This document shows, in pieces, positions 34,932-47,682 of a stretch of DNA of 64,000 bases (its first letter is position 1; each line of letters begins with the position of its first letter). The notes under the pieces were generated by a model. That model was not told the origin of the DNA and ran no database searches. It saw only the letters and a list, made by a program, of their open reading frames with translations. Source of the DNA: Siphonodentalium dalli (lineage: Eukaryota > Mollusca > Scaphopoda > Gadilida > Siphonodentaliidae); contig CP136062.1 of the NCBI GenBank assembly GCA_032622095.1, forward strand, positions 165,500,590 through 165,564,589, in the 5' to 3' direction. Made by a program: the position numbers and the translations under genes.

Positions 34932-36833
34932 GTGAGTATAAACTGTGTGTTATAAACATAGTCAAATATCACACACCATCAGAGTAACCAATACTTGCAC
35001 CCGTTTCAAGGATGTGGTATTTCGCCAACAATATGGTGCCACACCCAGCAGTTGCAAACTAAAACATGGGGGATGAACGGAACACAGTTTTGGAACCAAG
35101 TATAACAGGCAGTGGGGTCATGAAAAAATTCAGGATACATGGTCCAGTGGCTGGGTATGTGTCCCCTTTTCAGATTTGTCCAATGACATGTAAGGTTGTT
35201 TCCAAATCCATGTTTTAAGATAAATTATGACTACTACAATTATTTGAAATGTCCAGGCTTATAAACTGGACGACAGTAGAGCATTAATTAACAGACGTGG
35301 GTTCCTAGTTTCAATATTTACCCAAAATGTGTTCTTTAATAACACAACATAATCGAGTGGGTTCCATTTTTTACGACTGAAAAAAAAGAAGCAATTCCAA
35401 CATTTCTCAGAGGTTTTTCTTGTTGTTTTTGACCTTCAATTATCCATACGATGCCAATATCAGCTTAATGAATTCTTCTGGTGCTTTAAAAGCGATAGCC
35501 TGTCCTAACGCCGACAGACAAAAAACAAAGCAACGTAGATCTGCATTAGTTTTTTCTCTAGTTTTAAAATGCTAGACCTTCAAATATAGATTGAAAATTA
35601 CAGGTAATTATGAGAAATTAATTGTGGTTCTGCAATTAGATAAACACCTAATTTTGGAGGTACATACTAGCATGTGCAACTACAGTTTTTCAACGGTTGC
35701 AAGGTTCACTTCAATGCAACAAAGCAACCCTATGTCTTCCGAGAAAACATTTGGTGTTACTTGTGTCATCAGCAGTTGCAAATACGCATCGACACCCCCT
35801 CTCCATGTCAACTTGAATTCATAACAGCAGGTTGAAAAGCATTACACCGGAGATGGACTGTGGCTGTATATTCAGTATAAATTGGCACGAGAGAACACAA
35901 ACGTTAATAGCCCCCAACATAAACATTTGCTGAAATGCGTTTCTCCCGAGGAAAGTGATGTGGTGTCAATAATTAGCTCTCCCATCGTCTTCTTTCCATC
36001 AATCGAATGCGACCATGGAGCTCATCAAGTAATATAGATCCATAAACACGTTACTTATTAATTGTGTACGCATATGGCAAGTGCTTTCTCTATCACGAAA
36101 AAGTATAGATGAACTAAGCGATATGTAACTAAACACATTTGATAGCTTCAGCGTACATGTGTACATTTAAACCACATTACCCCTATAAAACAGAAACAAA
36201 ATATCAACTTCAATGATACTTATAAAAGATTGTTTATAATCTGAATCGGTGCACAGTTATAAAAAAAATGACTAGTTCCCATCTACATATCAATTTGAGC
36301 AATCAACCCGGTACATGGATGGGTTTGGTTGAGCGGAAAGTTCTTATTTGATTGAAGAAAATTAAGCGTATCACTGTCAATTTGATTGGGGAGGAGTTGC
36401 TCTCCAGATAGGCTTGAAGGTACATATTAGTCATCCAATCCGTTGAAATAATTTTGAAGATTCATAATAGTCATTTCCATATCACACATATACATGTAAG
36501 AGTCCCTATGTATTCAAATCGTTCTACATGTATATCCTTGTTTTAGAATATACTCCTTATCGCCACCAATAGCTCGGATACAATATATACAATTTAGTCC
36601 ATTTCCAGCAACTTCGGAAACAGCAAATCTGTTATATAGTGCATGGTGTCGATTTGAGCTTGAGTCATTTTTCAGCACACTGACACACATATCTAGATTT
36701 CAACACAGTCCCAAAAATATATTCAGGCTAGAATTATGTACTAGACCCACATTCGGTCACTATACTTCAATTAAAGTGGTTTATTTAGGACCGAAAATAA
36801 CGCCCTGACAATACTCTCTTAAGCCCCTGTCAC
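34932..36833 (+). other. Downstream region, presumed intron 2 or beyond
   Basis: Starts with a strong GTGAGT donor. No WSC second half, no cysteine-rich exon and no clear polyadenylation site recognised. Candidate acceptors near 35685 and 35776 lead into frames without domain similarity. Confidence 0.4.
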
Positions 36834-37140
36834 ACTCAGGCCGGCGCTCTCATTGCGCTGCAAAAGTATCAAAGCGCCCACCTAAACGCACTAAGGTCTC
36901 CAAGAACCGATTGGTGACGCAGTGGACACTGGCTACAACGGCCGAGGATCTTCATGGTCGCCCATAGGTGCCAGAGCGCCGCGCTTGCTTTATGCATGCA
37001 CAAAGCAAGCGCAGAGGCTCGGCGTTCTGACCAGGACGTAGTACTGTCGCCGTGACAGCGCAAATCAAAGCGCCAATCGAGCGACGTGAGAGTCATGTGT
37101 ACGTAGCAAGAGCGCATATTAGCTTCTCGTGGTCGCAGCA
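36834..37140 (+). mobile_element. GC-rich CTGTCACACTC element, copy 1
   Basis: It starts CCCCTGTCACACTCAGGCCG, then has a run of AGCGCC, GACGCAGTGGACACTGGCTA and GCGTTCTGACCAG words that recur inverted at 48485-48980. A near-perfect 32-bp palindrome GCGCTTGCTTT...AAAGCAAGCGC sits at 36981-37012. Well above the local GC content, with no ORF of substance. Confidence 0.65.
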
Positions 37141-37584
37141 AGAAATTAATCTTGTCTTTTGCGACTACAGTAAGCTTAATCAAATTAACCCTACGTGCCT
37201 TTCCCGTCCTTAATACGCTCAATGAGGCTCTGTCCAAAACGTATTGCGCTCTTTCTGCGCTGTCATGGGGTGTTATGGACTGGTTCCCGCTCATAGAACG
37301 TCCACATTGTGCTGCCACTGCGACTCCGGCGCTCGCTTTACGCACAAGCGTTATACGTGGCGTTCTTCCGGCGTTTACAGCAGGTTTACACTACGATCCC
37401 ACTTTGAAATGCGGTCTGCTCATACCACTGTCACACTCCGCTGCGATCAAGCTGGCATTTGCTTTGAATTGAAAAAGTATCAAAATACGAGTAAAGCACA
37501 GTGGAAGCGCGGAAAATGGTCAGAAATTTTCAATCTGTTAAAACAAGAGAACCAATGTCAGAAATGGTTACGCGCTCAAGATAA
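37141..37584 (+). mobile_element. GC-rich CTGTCACACTC element remnants
   Basis: A second terminus, ACTGTCACACTCCGCTGCGA, starts at about 37428 in the same orientation, so two degenerate copies appear adjacent or nested. 37200-37390 has further GCGCT words but no clear right end. Array 2 begins at 37585 after A37584. Confidence 0.45.
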
Positions 37585-37609
37585 TCTATCTATTATATAT
37601 TTTGAAAGA

Positions 37610-37642
<33 letters not shown>

Positions 37643-38327
37643 CTGTCTGTGTGTGTGTGTGTAATCGATGAACTCGAAAACGACCGACCCGATTTCGATG
37701 AAACTTGGTATGTGGGGGTATTTTCGGGTCAGGAGTAACATAGGCCTATTGATTTTCAGATCCGATGTCAACTTTTCACGTGCCGAGGTCAAATCTGTTT
37801 TTACGCCGTTTTGCGCTAATATATTTCAGTTCGGTGCTCACAAATCGATTCGATATAGCGCGAATAATAAATTGCCAGTCATATAATTTGCACGGTTAGA
37901 ATCTGTGGCGCTTCATCTTTCCAATGATGTATCACACGCCTGTGTACGTTTAAAGTTTCTACCTTAATTATCGGGAAGAACGCAGGACCATGCTTCGCTC
38001 ATCGAAAATCATTGCGTAAATATATTACGCCATCAACATATCGTGACGTGATCGCGTTAACTCTTAACCGGCCGATGTCGCGTTAACTCATCACCGGCCG
38101 AGGTATCCACAAATGACATTGGGCTATATATCTCGGAAACGGGTGGAGCTATCGACTTGAAATTTGGTATGTGAATGTATCTTGCCCCGGATACAAATTT
38201 TATCGGGTCGCCGAGCCCGTGCGACGCCAGCTTCGCGCATGCGCAGACCAGATCTCGAAAACGGGTGGAGCAATCTACTTGAAATTTGGTTTTTGAATAG
38301 CCCGGACGAAGTCGGGTCACCTTCTAG
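37585..38327 (+). mobile_element. Helitron unit a (type E, 743 bp)
   Basis: 5' end TCTATCTATTATATATTTTG, then a GT microsatellite (37613-37640) and CCCGATTTCGATGAAACTTGG. Its 3' part is a GCGCATGCGCAG module like the other families. The terminus differs: hairpin CCCGGACGAAGTCGGG then TCACCTTCTAG (CTAG 38324-38327). It shares this 3' end with 54368-55375. Confidence 0.85.
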
Positions 38328-38353
38328 TCTATACTATATATTTTGAGACTTCG

Positions 38354-38391
<38 letters not shown>

Positions 38392-39410
38392 ATAGAATCC
38401 AAAACGCGTGTACATATTGTTCTCAAACTTCCTATGTAAGTGTCAAATCACACCGACACGACCGTGGTCGCGGTTTAGAGAAGCTCAGAGCACCCGTTCT
38501 CCAATCTCAAATCACCGCAAAGGCACGGCGTGGGTTAATCAAGTGATTATTTAATGAGCGTTTGTTTTTGACGCATCTCTATAAAGAGCGTCTGTTTCCC
38601 ATTCAACGTTATTAGCATCTGCATAGTTATACGGGAACGCAAACGTTATCGCTCGAAATTTATTCCCTGCGAGCACGGATGGCGCGCTTTGTTTTTACAG
38701 TATATACCTTTGGTATATACCGAAATCATCCCAGATAATCACGAATATAGCATCAGATTTCTCCCCAGATATACCGTTATAAAGCTACTGGAATCTGCCA
38801 ATCTACTATTAATATGTGTGTATATATGTGGGTACTTCATAGAATCGAAAACGCGTGTATGAACGGGCATCCCCACGGCAAAGTCGGCAAATATATATGA
38901 GTGTGTCCTTTATAGACTCGAACCGATTGAGCTCAAACTTGCTAAATATTTACTGGGAAATTCCAGGGAATGCCGATTGAGCTCAAACTTGCTACCTACG
39001 GGAGGTGTCATATATATGTGTGTGTCCTTTGTAGACTCGAACCGATTGAGCTCAAACTTGCTAAATACGGGAAGTGTCATGGACGGGTTCATTGAAAAAC
39101 AAAACAAAAATCGGGTAAAATTGAAAAACAAAATTAAAAAGGCACAATTAACTCCTTGAAAAACCAAAAAAAATCGGGTAAAATTGAAAAACAAAAAATT
39201 AAATTAAAAAATTGAAAAAGCACAATTAACTCATTGAAAAACAAAATAATTAACTCATTGAAAAACAAAAAATTAAATTAAAATTGTCATGTTTCTGACT
39301 ATTGCCGAAATTTGCTGCAAATGCAGCACAAGTGTCTCGGAACCTGTTGCAATTGCTTTTTCGAACAAAGCCATGGGACGAATGCCGCCAGTGGCGGGCT
39401 AACCTGCTAG
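38328..39410 (+). mobile_element. Helitron unit b (type C, 1083 bp)
   Basis: Type C body with a local rearrangement at 38805-39060, where the GATTGAGCTCAAACTTGCTA motif occurs three times and a second GTACTTCATAGAATCG 5'-like segment is embedded at 38832-38847. Tail has repeated ATTGAAAAACAAAA. Confidence 0.83.
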
Positions 39411-40602
39411 TCTATCTATCTATACTATATATTTTGAGACTTCGTATATATGTGTGTGTGTGTGTACTTCATAGAATCCAAAACGCGTGTACAGATTGAG
39501 ATCAAATTTCGTATGTAAGTGTAAAATCCCACCGACACCGCCATAATCGTGTTTTCGAGAAGCTCTGAGCACCCTTTATCCACTCCCAGTCATCGAAATC
39601 AGCTCAAACGGCACGGCCGGGGTTAATAACGTCATTATATATATATATGAAGTCAGAGTCTCCAAAGTTATACCGGAACAAACACGTGTTTACGTCGTCT
39701 TGGGGGTCCACGATGGGAGTCTGACTTCAATGCAATGTTATCGCTCGAAACACGTGTTTACTTCGTGTTGAGGTTCACGATGGGAGTCTGACAATTGTTA
39801 TCGCTCGAAATAGTACATTAGGACGGGAACGGCTGGACAGATTGAGCTCAAACTTCCTATCTAAAGGTAAAATATCACGTACGATGTCGTCCACGCGTTT
39901 TCCAGAAGCTCCGAGCACCCGTACTCCACTCCCAGTCATAAAAATCAGCTCAAACGGCACGGCCGGGGTTAATAACGTCATTATATATATATATACGAAG
40001 TCAACGTTATTAGCATCTGCATTGAGTGCATTTCCTAGAACGCAACACGTGTTTTACGTCGTCTTGAGGTTCACGATGGGAGTCATTTCAATGCAATGTT
40101 ATCGCTCGAAACACGTGTTTACTTCGTGTTGAGGTTCACGATGGGAGTCTGACATTTCAATGCAATGTTATCGCTCGAAATATTATGCAGAAAGGCAGAT
40201 CTCGGAAACGGGTGGAGCTATCGACCTGAAATTTGCTATGTGAATGTATCTTGCACCGGGTACAAATTTTATCGGGTCGCCGAGCCCATGCGACGCCCGT
40301 GCAGCGCATGCGCAGACGAGATCTCGGAAACGGGTGGAGCTATCGACTTGAAATTTGCTATGTGAATGTATCTTGGGCCGGGTACAAATTTGATCGGGTC
40401 GCCGAGCCCGTGCGATGCCAGCTTCGCGCATGCGCAGACCAGATCTCGGAAACGGGTGGAGCTACCGGGTACAATTTTTTCTTATTGAAACGCGTGGAGC
40501 TAAAAATTAAAAAAAAATATAAACAAATGTCACAATTAACTCATTGAAAAACAAAAAATGTCATGTTTCGGACAAGCCGCCGGTGGCGGGCTACCCTGCT
40601 AG
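39411..40602 (+). mobile_element. Helitron unit c (type B, 1192 bp)
   Basis: 5' end with n=3 of CTAT. Body as unit 2. It lacks the 5-bp insertion seen in units d and e. CTAG 40599-40602. Confidence 0.88.
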
Positions 40603-41794
40603 TCTTCTATACTATATATTTTGAGACTTCGTATATATGTGTGTGTGTGTGTACTTCATAGAATCCAAAACGCGTGTACAGATTGAGATCAAATTTCGTA
40701 TGTAAGTGTAAAATCCCACCGACACCGCCATAATCGTGTTTTCGAGAAGCTCTGAGCACCCTTTATCCACTCCCAGTCATCGAAATCAGCTCAAACGGCA
40801 CGGCCGGGGTTAATAACGTCATTATATATATATATGAAGTCAGAGTCTCCAAAGTTATACCGGAACAAACACGTGTTTACGTCGTCTTGGGGGTCCACGA
40901 TGGGAGTCTGACTTCAATGCAATGTTATCGCTCGAAACACGTGTTTACTTCGTGTTGAGGTTCACGATGGGAGTCTGACAATTGTTATCGCTCGAAATAG
41001 TACATTAGGACGGGAACGGCTGGACAGATTGAGCTCAAACTTCCTATCTAAAGGTAAAATATCACGTACGATGTCGTCCACGCGTTTTCCAGAAGCTCCG
41101 AGCACCCGTACTCCACTCCCAGTCATAAAAATCAGCTCAAACGGCACGGCCGGGGTTAATAACGTCATTATATATATATATACGAAGTCAACGTTATTAG
41201 CATCTGCATTGAGTGCATTTCCTAGAACGCAACACGTGTTTTACGTCGTCTTGAGGTTCACGATGGGAGTCATTTCAATGCAATGTTATCGCTCGAAACA
41301 CGTGTTTACTTCGTGTTGAGGTTCACGATGGGAGTCTGACATTTCAATGCAATGTTATCGCTCGAAATATTATGCAGAAAGGCAGATCTCGGAAACGGGT
41401 GGAGCTATCGACCTGAAATTTGCTATGTGAATGTATCTTGCACCGGGTACAAATTTTATCGGGTCGCCGAGCCCATGCGACGCCCGTGCAGCGCATGCGC
41501 AGAGCAGACGAGATCTCGGAAACGGGTGGAGCTATCGACTTGAAATTTGCTATGTGAATGTATCTTGGGCCGGGTACAAATTTGATCGGGTCGCCGAGCC
41601 CGTGCGATGCCAGCTTCGCGCATGCGCAGACCAGATCTCGGAAACGGGTGGAGCTACCGGGTACAATTTTTTCTTATTGAAACGCGTGGAGCTAAAAATT
41701 AAAAAAAAATATAAACAAATGTCACAATTAACTCATTGAAAAACAAAAAATGTCATGTTTCGGACAAGCCGCCGGTGGCGGGCTACCCTGCTAG
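40603..41794 (+). mobile_element. Helitron unit d (type B, 1192 bp)
   Basis: 5' end TCTTCTATACTATATATT. It has a 5-bp duplication making GCGCAGAGCAGACGAG at 41497-41512, shared only with unit e, which marks d and e as sister copies. Confidence 0.88.
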
Positions 41795-42983
41795 TCTATA
41801 CTATATATTTTGAGACTTCGTATATATGTGTGTGTGTGTGTACTTCATAGAATCCAAAACGCGTGTACAGATTGAGATCAAATTTCGTATGTAAGTGTAA
41901 AATCCCACCGACACCGCCATAATCGTGTTTTCGAGAAGCTCTGAGCACCCTTTATCCACTCCCAGTCATCGAAATCAGCTCAAACGGCACGGCCGGGGTT
42001 AATAACGTCATTATATATATATATGAAGTCAGAGTCTCCAAAGTTATACCGGAACAAACACGTGTTTACGTCGTCTTGGGGGTCCACGATGGGAGTCTGA
42101 CTTCAATGCAATGTTATCGCTCGAAACACGTGTTTACTTCGTGTTGAGGTTCACGATGGGAGTCTGACAATTGTTATCGCTCGAAATAGTACATTAGGAC
42201 GGGAACGGCTGGACAGATTGAGCTCAAACTTCCTATCTAAAGGTAAAATATCACGTACGATGTCGTCCACGCGTTTTCCAGAAGCTCCGAGCACCCGTAC
42301 TCCACTCCCAGTCATAAAAATCAGCTCAAACGGCACGGCCGGGGTTAATAACGTCATTATATATATATATACGAAGTCAACGTTATTAGCATCTGCATTG
42401 AGTGCATTTCCTAGAACGCAACACGTGTTTTACGTCGTCTTGAGGTTCACGATGGGAGTCATTTCAATGCAATGTTATCGCTCGAAACACGTGTTTACTT
42501 CGTGTTGAGGTTCACGATGGGAGTCTGACATTTCAATGCAATGTTATCGCTCGAAATATTATGCAGAAAGGCAGATCTCGGAAACGGGTGGAGCTATCGA
42601 CCTGAAATTTGCTATGTGAATGTATCTTGCACCGGGTACAAATTTTATCGGGTCGCCGAGCCCATGCGACGCCCGTGCAGCGCATGCGCAGAGCAGACGA
42701 GATCTCGGAAACGGGTGGAGCTATCGACTTGAAATTTGCTATGTGAATGTATCTTGGGCCGGGTACAAATTTGATCGGGTCGCCGAGCCCGTGCGATGCC
42801 AGCTTCGCGCATGCGCAGACCAGATCTCGGAAACGGGTGGAGCTACCGGGTACAATTTTTTCTTATTGAAACGCGTGGAGCTAAAAATTAAAAAAAAATA
42901 TAAACAAATGTCACAATTAACTCATTGAAAAACAAAAAATGTCATGTTTCGGACAAGCCGCCGGTGGCGGGCTACCCTGCTAG
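41795..42983 (+). mobile_element. Helitron unit e (type B, 1189 bp)
   Basis: Same as unit d apart from the 5' CTAT/CTT repeat, including the 5-bp duplication. CTAG 42980-42983 is followed by TACTATATATT. Confidence 0.88.
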
Positions 42984-45431
42984 TACTATATATTTTGAGA
43001 CTTCGTATATATGTGTGTATATATGTGTGTGTGTACTTCATAGAATCCAAAACGCGTGTACAGATTGAGATCAAATTTCGTATGTAAGTGTAAAATCCCA
43101 CCGACACCGTCGTAGTCGGGTTTACGAGAAGCCCTGAGCACCCTTTATCCACTCCCAGTCATCGAAATCAGCTCAAACGGCACGGCCGGTGTTAATAACG
43201 TCATTATATATATATATGAAGTCAGAGTCTCCAAAGTTATACCGGAACAAACACGTGTTTACGTCGTCTTGGGGGTCCACGATGGGAGTCTGACTTCAAT
43301 GCAATGTTATCGCTCGAAACACGTGTTTACTTCGTGTTGAGGTTCACGATGGGAGTCTGACAATTGTTATCGCTCGAAATAGTACATTAGGACGGGAACG
43401 GCTGGACAGATTGAGCTCAAACTTCCTATCTAAAGGTAAAATACCACGTACGATGTCGTCCACGCGTTTTCCAGAAGCTCCGAGCACCCGTACTCCACTC
43501 CCAGTCATAAAAATCAGCTCAAACGGCACGGTCGGGGTTAATAACGTCATTATATATATATACTAGCAGGTTAGCCCGCCACCGGCGGCTTGTCCGAAAC
43601 ATGACATTTTTTAAATATTTGTTTTTAATTTTTAGCTCCACGCGTTTCAATAAGAAAAATTTGTACCCGGTAGCTCCACCCGTTTCCGAGATCTGGTCTG
43701 CGCATGCGCGAAGCTGGCGTCGCACGGACTCGGCGACCCGATAAAATTTGTACCCGGCGCAAGATACATTCACATAGCAAATTTCAAGTCGATAGCTCCA
43801 CCCGTTTCCGAGATCTCGTCTGCGCATGCGCTGCACGGGCGTCGCATGGACTCGGCGACCCGATAAAATTTGTACCCGGTGCAAGATACATTCACATAGC
43901 AAATTTCAAGTCGATAGCTCCACCCATTTCCGAGATCTCGTCTGCGCATGCGCTGCACGGGCGTCGCATGGACTCGGCGACCCGATAAAATTTGTACCCG
44001 GTGCAAGATACATTCACATAGCAAATTTCAGGTCGATAGCTCCACCCGTTTCCGAGATCTGCCTTTCTGCATAATATTTCGAGCGATAACATTGCATTGA
44101 AATGTCAGACTCCCATCGTGAACCTCAACACGAAGTAAACACGTGTTTCGAGCGATAACATTGCATTGAAATGACTCCCATCGTGAACCTCAAGACGACG
44201 TAAAACACGTGTTGCGTTCTAGGAAATGCACTCAATGCAGATGCTAATAACGTTGACTTCGTATATATATATATATAATGACGTTATTAACCCCGACCGT
44301 GCCGTTTGAGCTGATTTTTATGACTGGGAGTGGAGTACGGGTGCTCGGAGCTTCTGGAAAACGCGTGGACGACATCGTACGTGGTATTTTACCTTTAGAT
44401 AGGAAGTTTGAGCTCAATCTGTCCAGCCGTTCCCGTCCTAATGTACTATTTCGAGCGATAACAATTGTCAGACTCCCATCGTGAACCTCAACACGAAGTA
44501 AACACGTGTTTCGAGCGATAACATTGCATTGAAGTCAGACTCCCATCGTGGACCCCCAAGACGACGTAAACACGTGTTTGTTCCGGTATAACTTTGGAGA
44601 CTCTGACTTCATATATATATATAATGACGTTATTAACCCCGGCCGTGCCGTTTGAGCTGATTTCGATGACTGGGAGTGGATAAAGGGTGCTCAGGGCTTC
44701 TCGTAAACCCGACTACGGCGGTGTCGGTGGGATTTTACACTTACATACGAAATTTGATCTCAATCTGTACACGCGTTTTGGATTCTATGAAGTACACACA
44801 CACATATATACACACATATATACGAAGTCTCAAAATATATAGTATAGATAGATACGAAGTCAACGTTATTAGCATCTGCATTGAGGGCATTTCCTAGAAC
44901 GCAACACGTGTTTTACGTCGTCTTGAGGTTCACGATGGGAGTCATTTCAATGCAATGTTATCGCTCGAAACACGTGTTTACTTCGTGTTGAGGTTCACGA
45001 TGGGAGTCTGACATTTCAATGCAATGTTATCGCTCGAAATATTATGCAGAAAGGCAGATCTCGGAAACGGGTGGAGCTATCGACCTGAAATTTGTTATGT
45101 GAATGTATCTTGCACCGGGTACAAATTTTATCGGGTCGCCGAGTCCATGCGACGCCCGTGCAGCGCATGCGCAGACGAGATCTCGGAAACGGGTGGAGCT
45201 ATCGACTTGAAATTTGCTATGTGAATGTATCTTGCGCCGGGTACAAATTTTATCGGGTCGCCGAGTCCGTGTGACGCCAGCTTCGCGCATGCGCAGACCA
45301 GATCTCGGAAACGGGTGGAGCTACCGGGTACAAATTTTTCTTATTGAAACGCGTGGAGCTAAAAATTAAAAACAAATATTAAAAAAATGTCATGTTTCGG
45401 ACAAGCCGCCGGTGGCGGGCTAACCTGCTAG
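42984..45431 (+). mobile_element. Helitron unit f, split by an antisense Helitron
   Basis: Its two parts, 42984-43562 and 44853-45431, join at the TATATA|TACGAAGTC tract to a normal 1158-bp unit. The split lies between A and T. The 5' part shares GTCGGGTTTACGAGAAGCCC with the inserted copy. Confidence 0.88.
43563..44852 (-). mobile_element. Antisense Helitron inserted in unit f (1290 bp)
   Basis: On the minus strand it is complete: TCTATCTATACTATATATT at 44852 down to the hairpin and CTAG at 43566-43563. It is flanked by A43562 and T44853. It is nearly identical to its host but has one more 122-bp GCGCATGCGCAG module (three in 43685-44060). Host and insert therefore form inverted repeats: 42984-43562 with 44274-44852, and 43563-44273 with 44853-45431. 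Confidence 0.9.
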
Positions 45432-46619
45432 TCTATACTATATATTTTGAGACTTCGTATATATGTGTGTATGTGTGTGTGTACTTCATAGAATCCAAAA
45501 CGCGTGTACAGATTGAGATCAAATTTCGTATGTAAGTGTAAAATCCCACCGACACCGTCGTAATCGTGTTTTCGAGAAGCTCTGTGCACCCTTTATCCAC
45601 TCCCAGTCATCGAAATCAGCTCAAACGGTACGGCCGGGGTTAATAACGTCATTATATATATATATGAAGTCAGAGTCTCCAAAGTTATACCGGAACAAAC
45701 ACGTGTTTACGTCGTCTTGGGGGTCCACGATGGGAGTCTGACTTCAATGCAATGTTATCGCTCGAAACACGTGTTTACTTCGTGTTGAGGTTCACGATGG
45801 GAGTCTGACAATTGTTATCGCTCGAAATAGTACATTAGGACGGGAACGGCTGGACAGATTGAGCTCAAACTTCCTATCTAAAGGTAAAATACCACGTACG
45901 ATGTCGTCCACGCGTTTTCCAGAAGCTCCGAGCACCCGTACTCCACTCCCAGTCATAAAAATCAGCTCAAACGGCACGGCCGGGGTTAATAACGTCATTA
46001 TATATATATATACGAAGTCAACGTTATTAGCATCTGCATTGAGTGCATTTCCTAGAACGCAACACGTGTTTTACGTCGTCTTGAGGTTCACGATGGGAGT
46101 CATTTCAATGCAATGTTATCGCTCGAAACACGTGTTTACTTCGTGTTGAGGTTCACGATGGGAGTCTGACATTTCAATGCAATGTTATCGCTCGAAATAT
46201 TATGCAGAAAGGCAGATCTCGGAAACGGGTGGAGCTATCGACCTGAAATTTGCTATGTGAATGTATCTTGCACCGGGTACAAATTTTATCGGGTCGCCGA
46301 GCCCATGCGACGCCCGTGCAGCGCATGCGCAGACGAGATCTCGGAAACGGGTGGAGCTATCGACTTGAAATTTGCTATGTGAATGTATCTTGGGCCGGGT
46401 ACAAATTTGATCGGGTCGCCGAGCCCGTGCGACGCCAGCTTCGCGCATGCGCAGACCAGATCTCGGAAACGGGTGGAGCTACCGGGTACAATTTTTTCTT
46501 ATTGAAACGCGTGGAGCTAAAAATAAAAAAAAAATATAAACAAATGTCACAATTAACTCATTGAAAAACAAAAAATGTCATGTTTCGGACAAGCCGCCGG
46601 TGGCGGGCTACCCTGCTAG
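45432..46619 (+). mobile_element. Helitron unit h (type B, 1188 bp)
   Basis: Type B with ACCACGTACG, and a GTGCACCC change in the first half. CTAG 46616-46619, then TACTATATATT. Confidence 0.87.
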
Positions 46620-47682
46620 TACTATATATTTTGAGACTTCGTATATATGTGTGTGTGTGTGTGTGTGTGTACTTCATAGAATCCAAAACGCGTGTACAGA
46701 TTGAGATCAAATTTCGTATGTAAGTGTAAAATCTCACCGACACCGCCGTAGTCGCGGTTTAGAGAAGCTCAGAGCACCCGTTCTCCAATCTCAAATCACC
46801 GCAAAGGCACGGCGGGGGTTAATCAAGTCATTATTTAATGAGCGTTTGTTTTTGACGCATCTCTATAAAGAGCGTCTGTTTCCCATTCAACGTTATTCGC
46901 ATCTGCAGAGTTATACGGGAACGCAAACGTTATCGCTCGAAATGTATTCCCTGCGAGCACGGATGGCGCGCTCTGTTTTTACAGTATATACCTTCGGTAT
47001 ATACCGAAATCATCCCAGATAATCACGAATATAGCATCAGATTTCTCCCCAGATATATCGTTATAAAGCTACTGGAATCTGCCAATCTACGGGAAATTCC
47101 AGGGAATGCCGATTGAGCTCAAACTTGCTACCTACGGGAAGTGTCATATATATGAGTGTGTCCTTTATAGACTCTAACCGATTGAGCTCAAACTTGCTAA
47201 ATAAGAAAATAGCCCCCAAGCCGTAAATATCAACAACAACGATATTACTAAATACACGTTTTCGGCAATGTGAGAGTTTTCGGGGAGCCGTGATGCCAAC
47301 AACAACGACCCGAAGACAGATTTCCCGACGGGAAGCGTTTGTTTTAAATTCAATGCAATGTTATCGTAGAGAGATTTCGCGAAACAAAGAATGCGTTGTC
47401 TGTCGTTCCTAGGAAGGGGGGATTTCTACGGGTAAATTTTTCCGCCAGAAACAAAAAAATTAAATAAAACAATTTACAATTTAATTAAAACAATTTAAAA
47501 TTAAAAACAATTAACAATAAAAAAACAATTCAGAAACAAAATATATTAAATTTAAAAAACATTAAATTCATATTAAAAAAAAACAATAAATAAATAAATA
47601 AAAAAAACATAATTACAAAAATGTCATGTTTCTGAAACAAAGCCATGGGACGAATGCCGCCAGTGGCGGGCTAACCTGCTAG
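46620..47682 (+). mobile_element. Helitron unit i (type C, 1063 bp)
   Basis: A chimera: type A/B-like 5' end up to about 46735 (GTGTAAAATCTCACCGACAC), then type C body. It carries the ancestral, non-palindromic version of the AACAACAACGACCCGAAGAC segment (about 47298-47317). CTAG 47679-47682. Confidence 0.86.

Noticed and set aside
35665-35824. Possible next exon of the PAN/WSC gene with CKYASTPP
   Set aside because: An acceptor exists, but the frame lacks the conserved second half of WSC and ends quickly.
773-46564. Many ORFs of 60-127 codons repeated in every Helitron unit, on both strands
   Set aside because: They arise wherever a unit is repeated, overlap each other in different frames, and include hairpin, TATATA and (TG)n tracts. 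No domain, and no frame conserved over others when units differ by indels.
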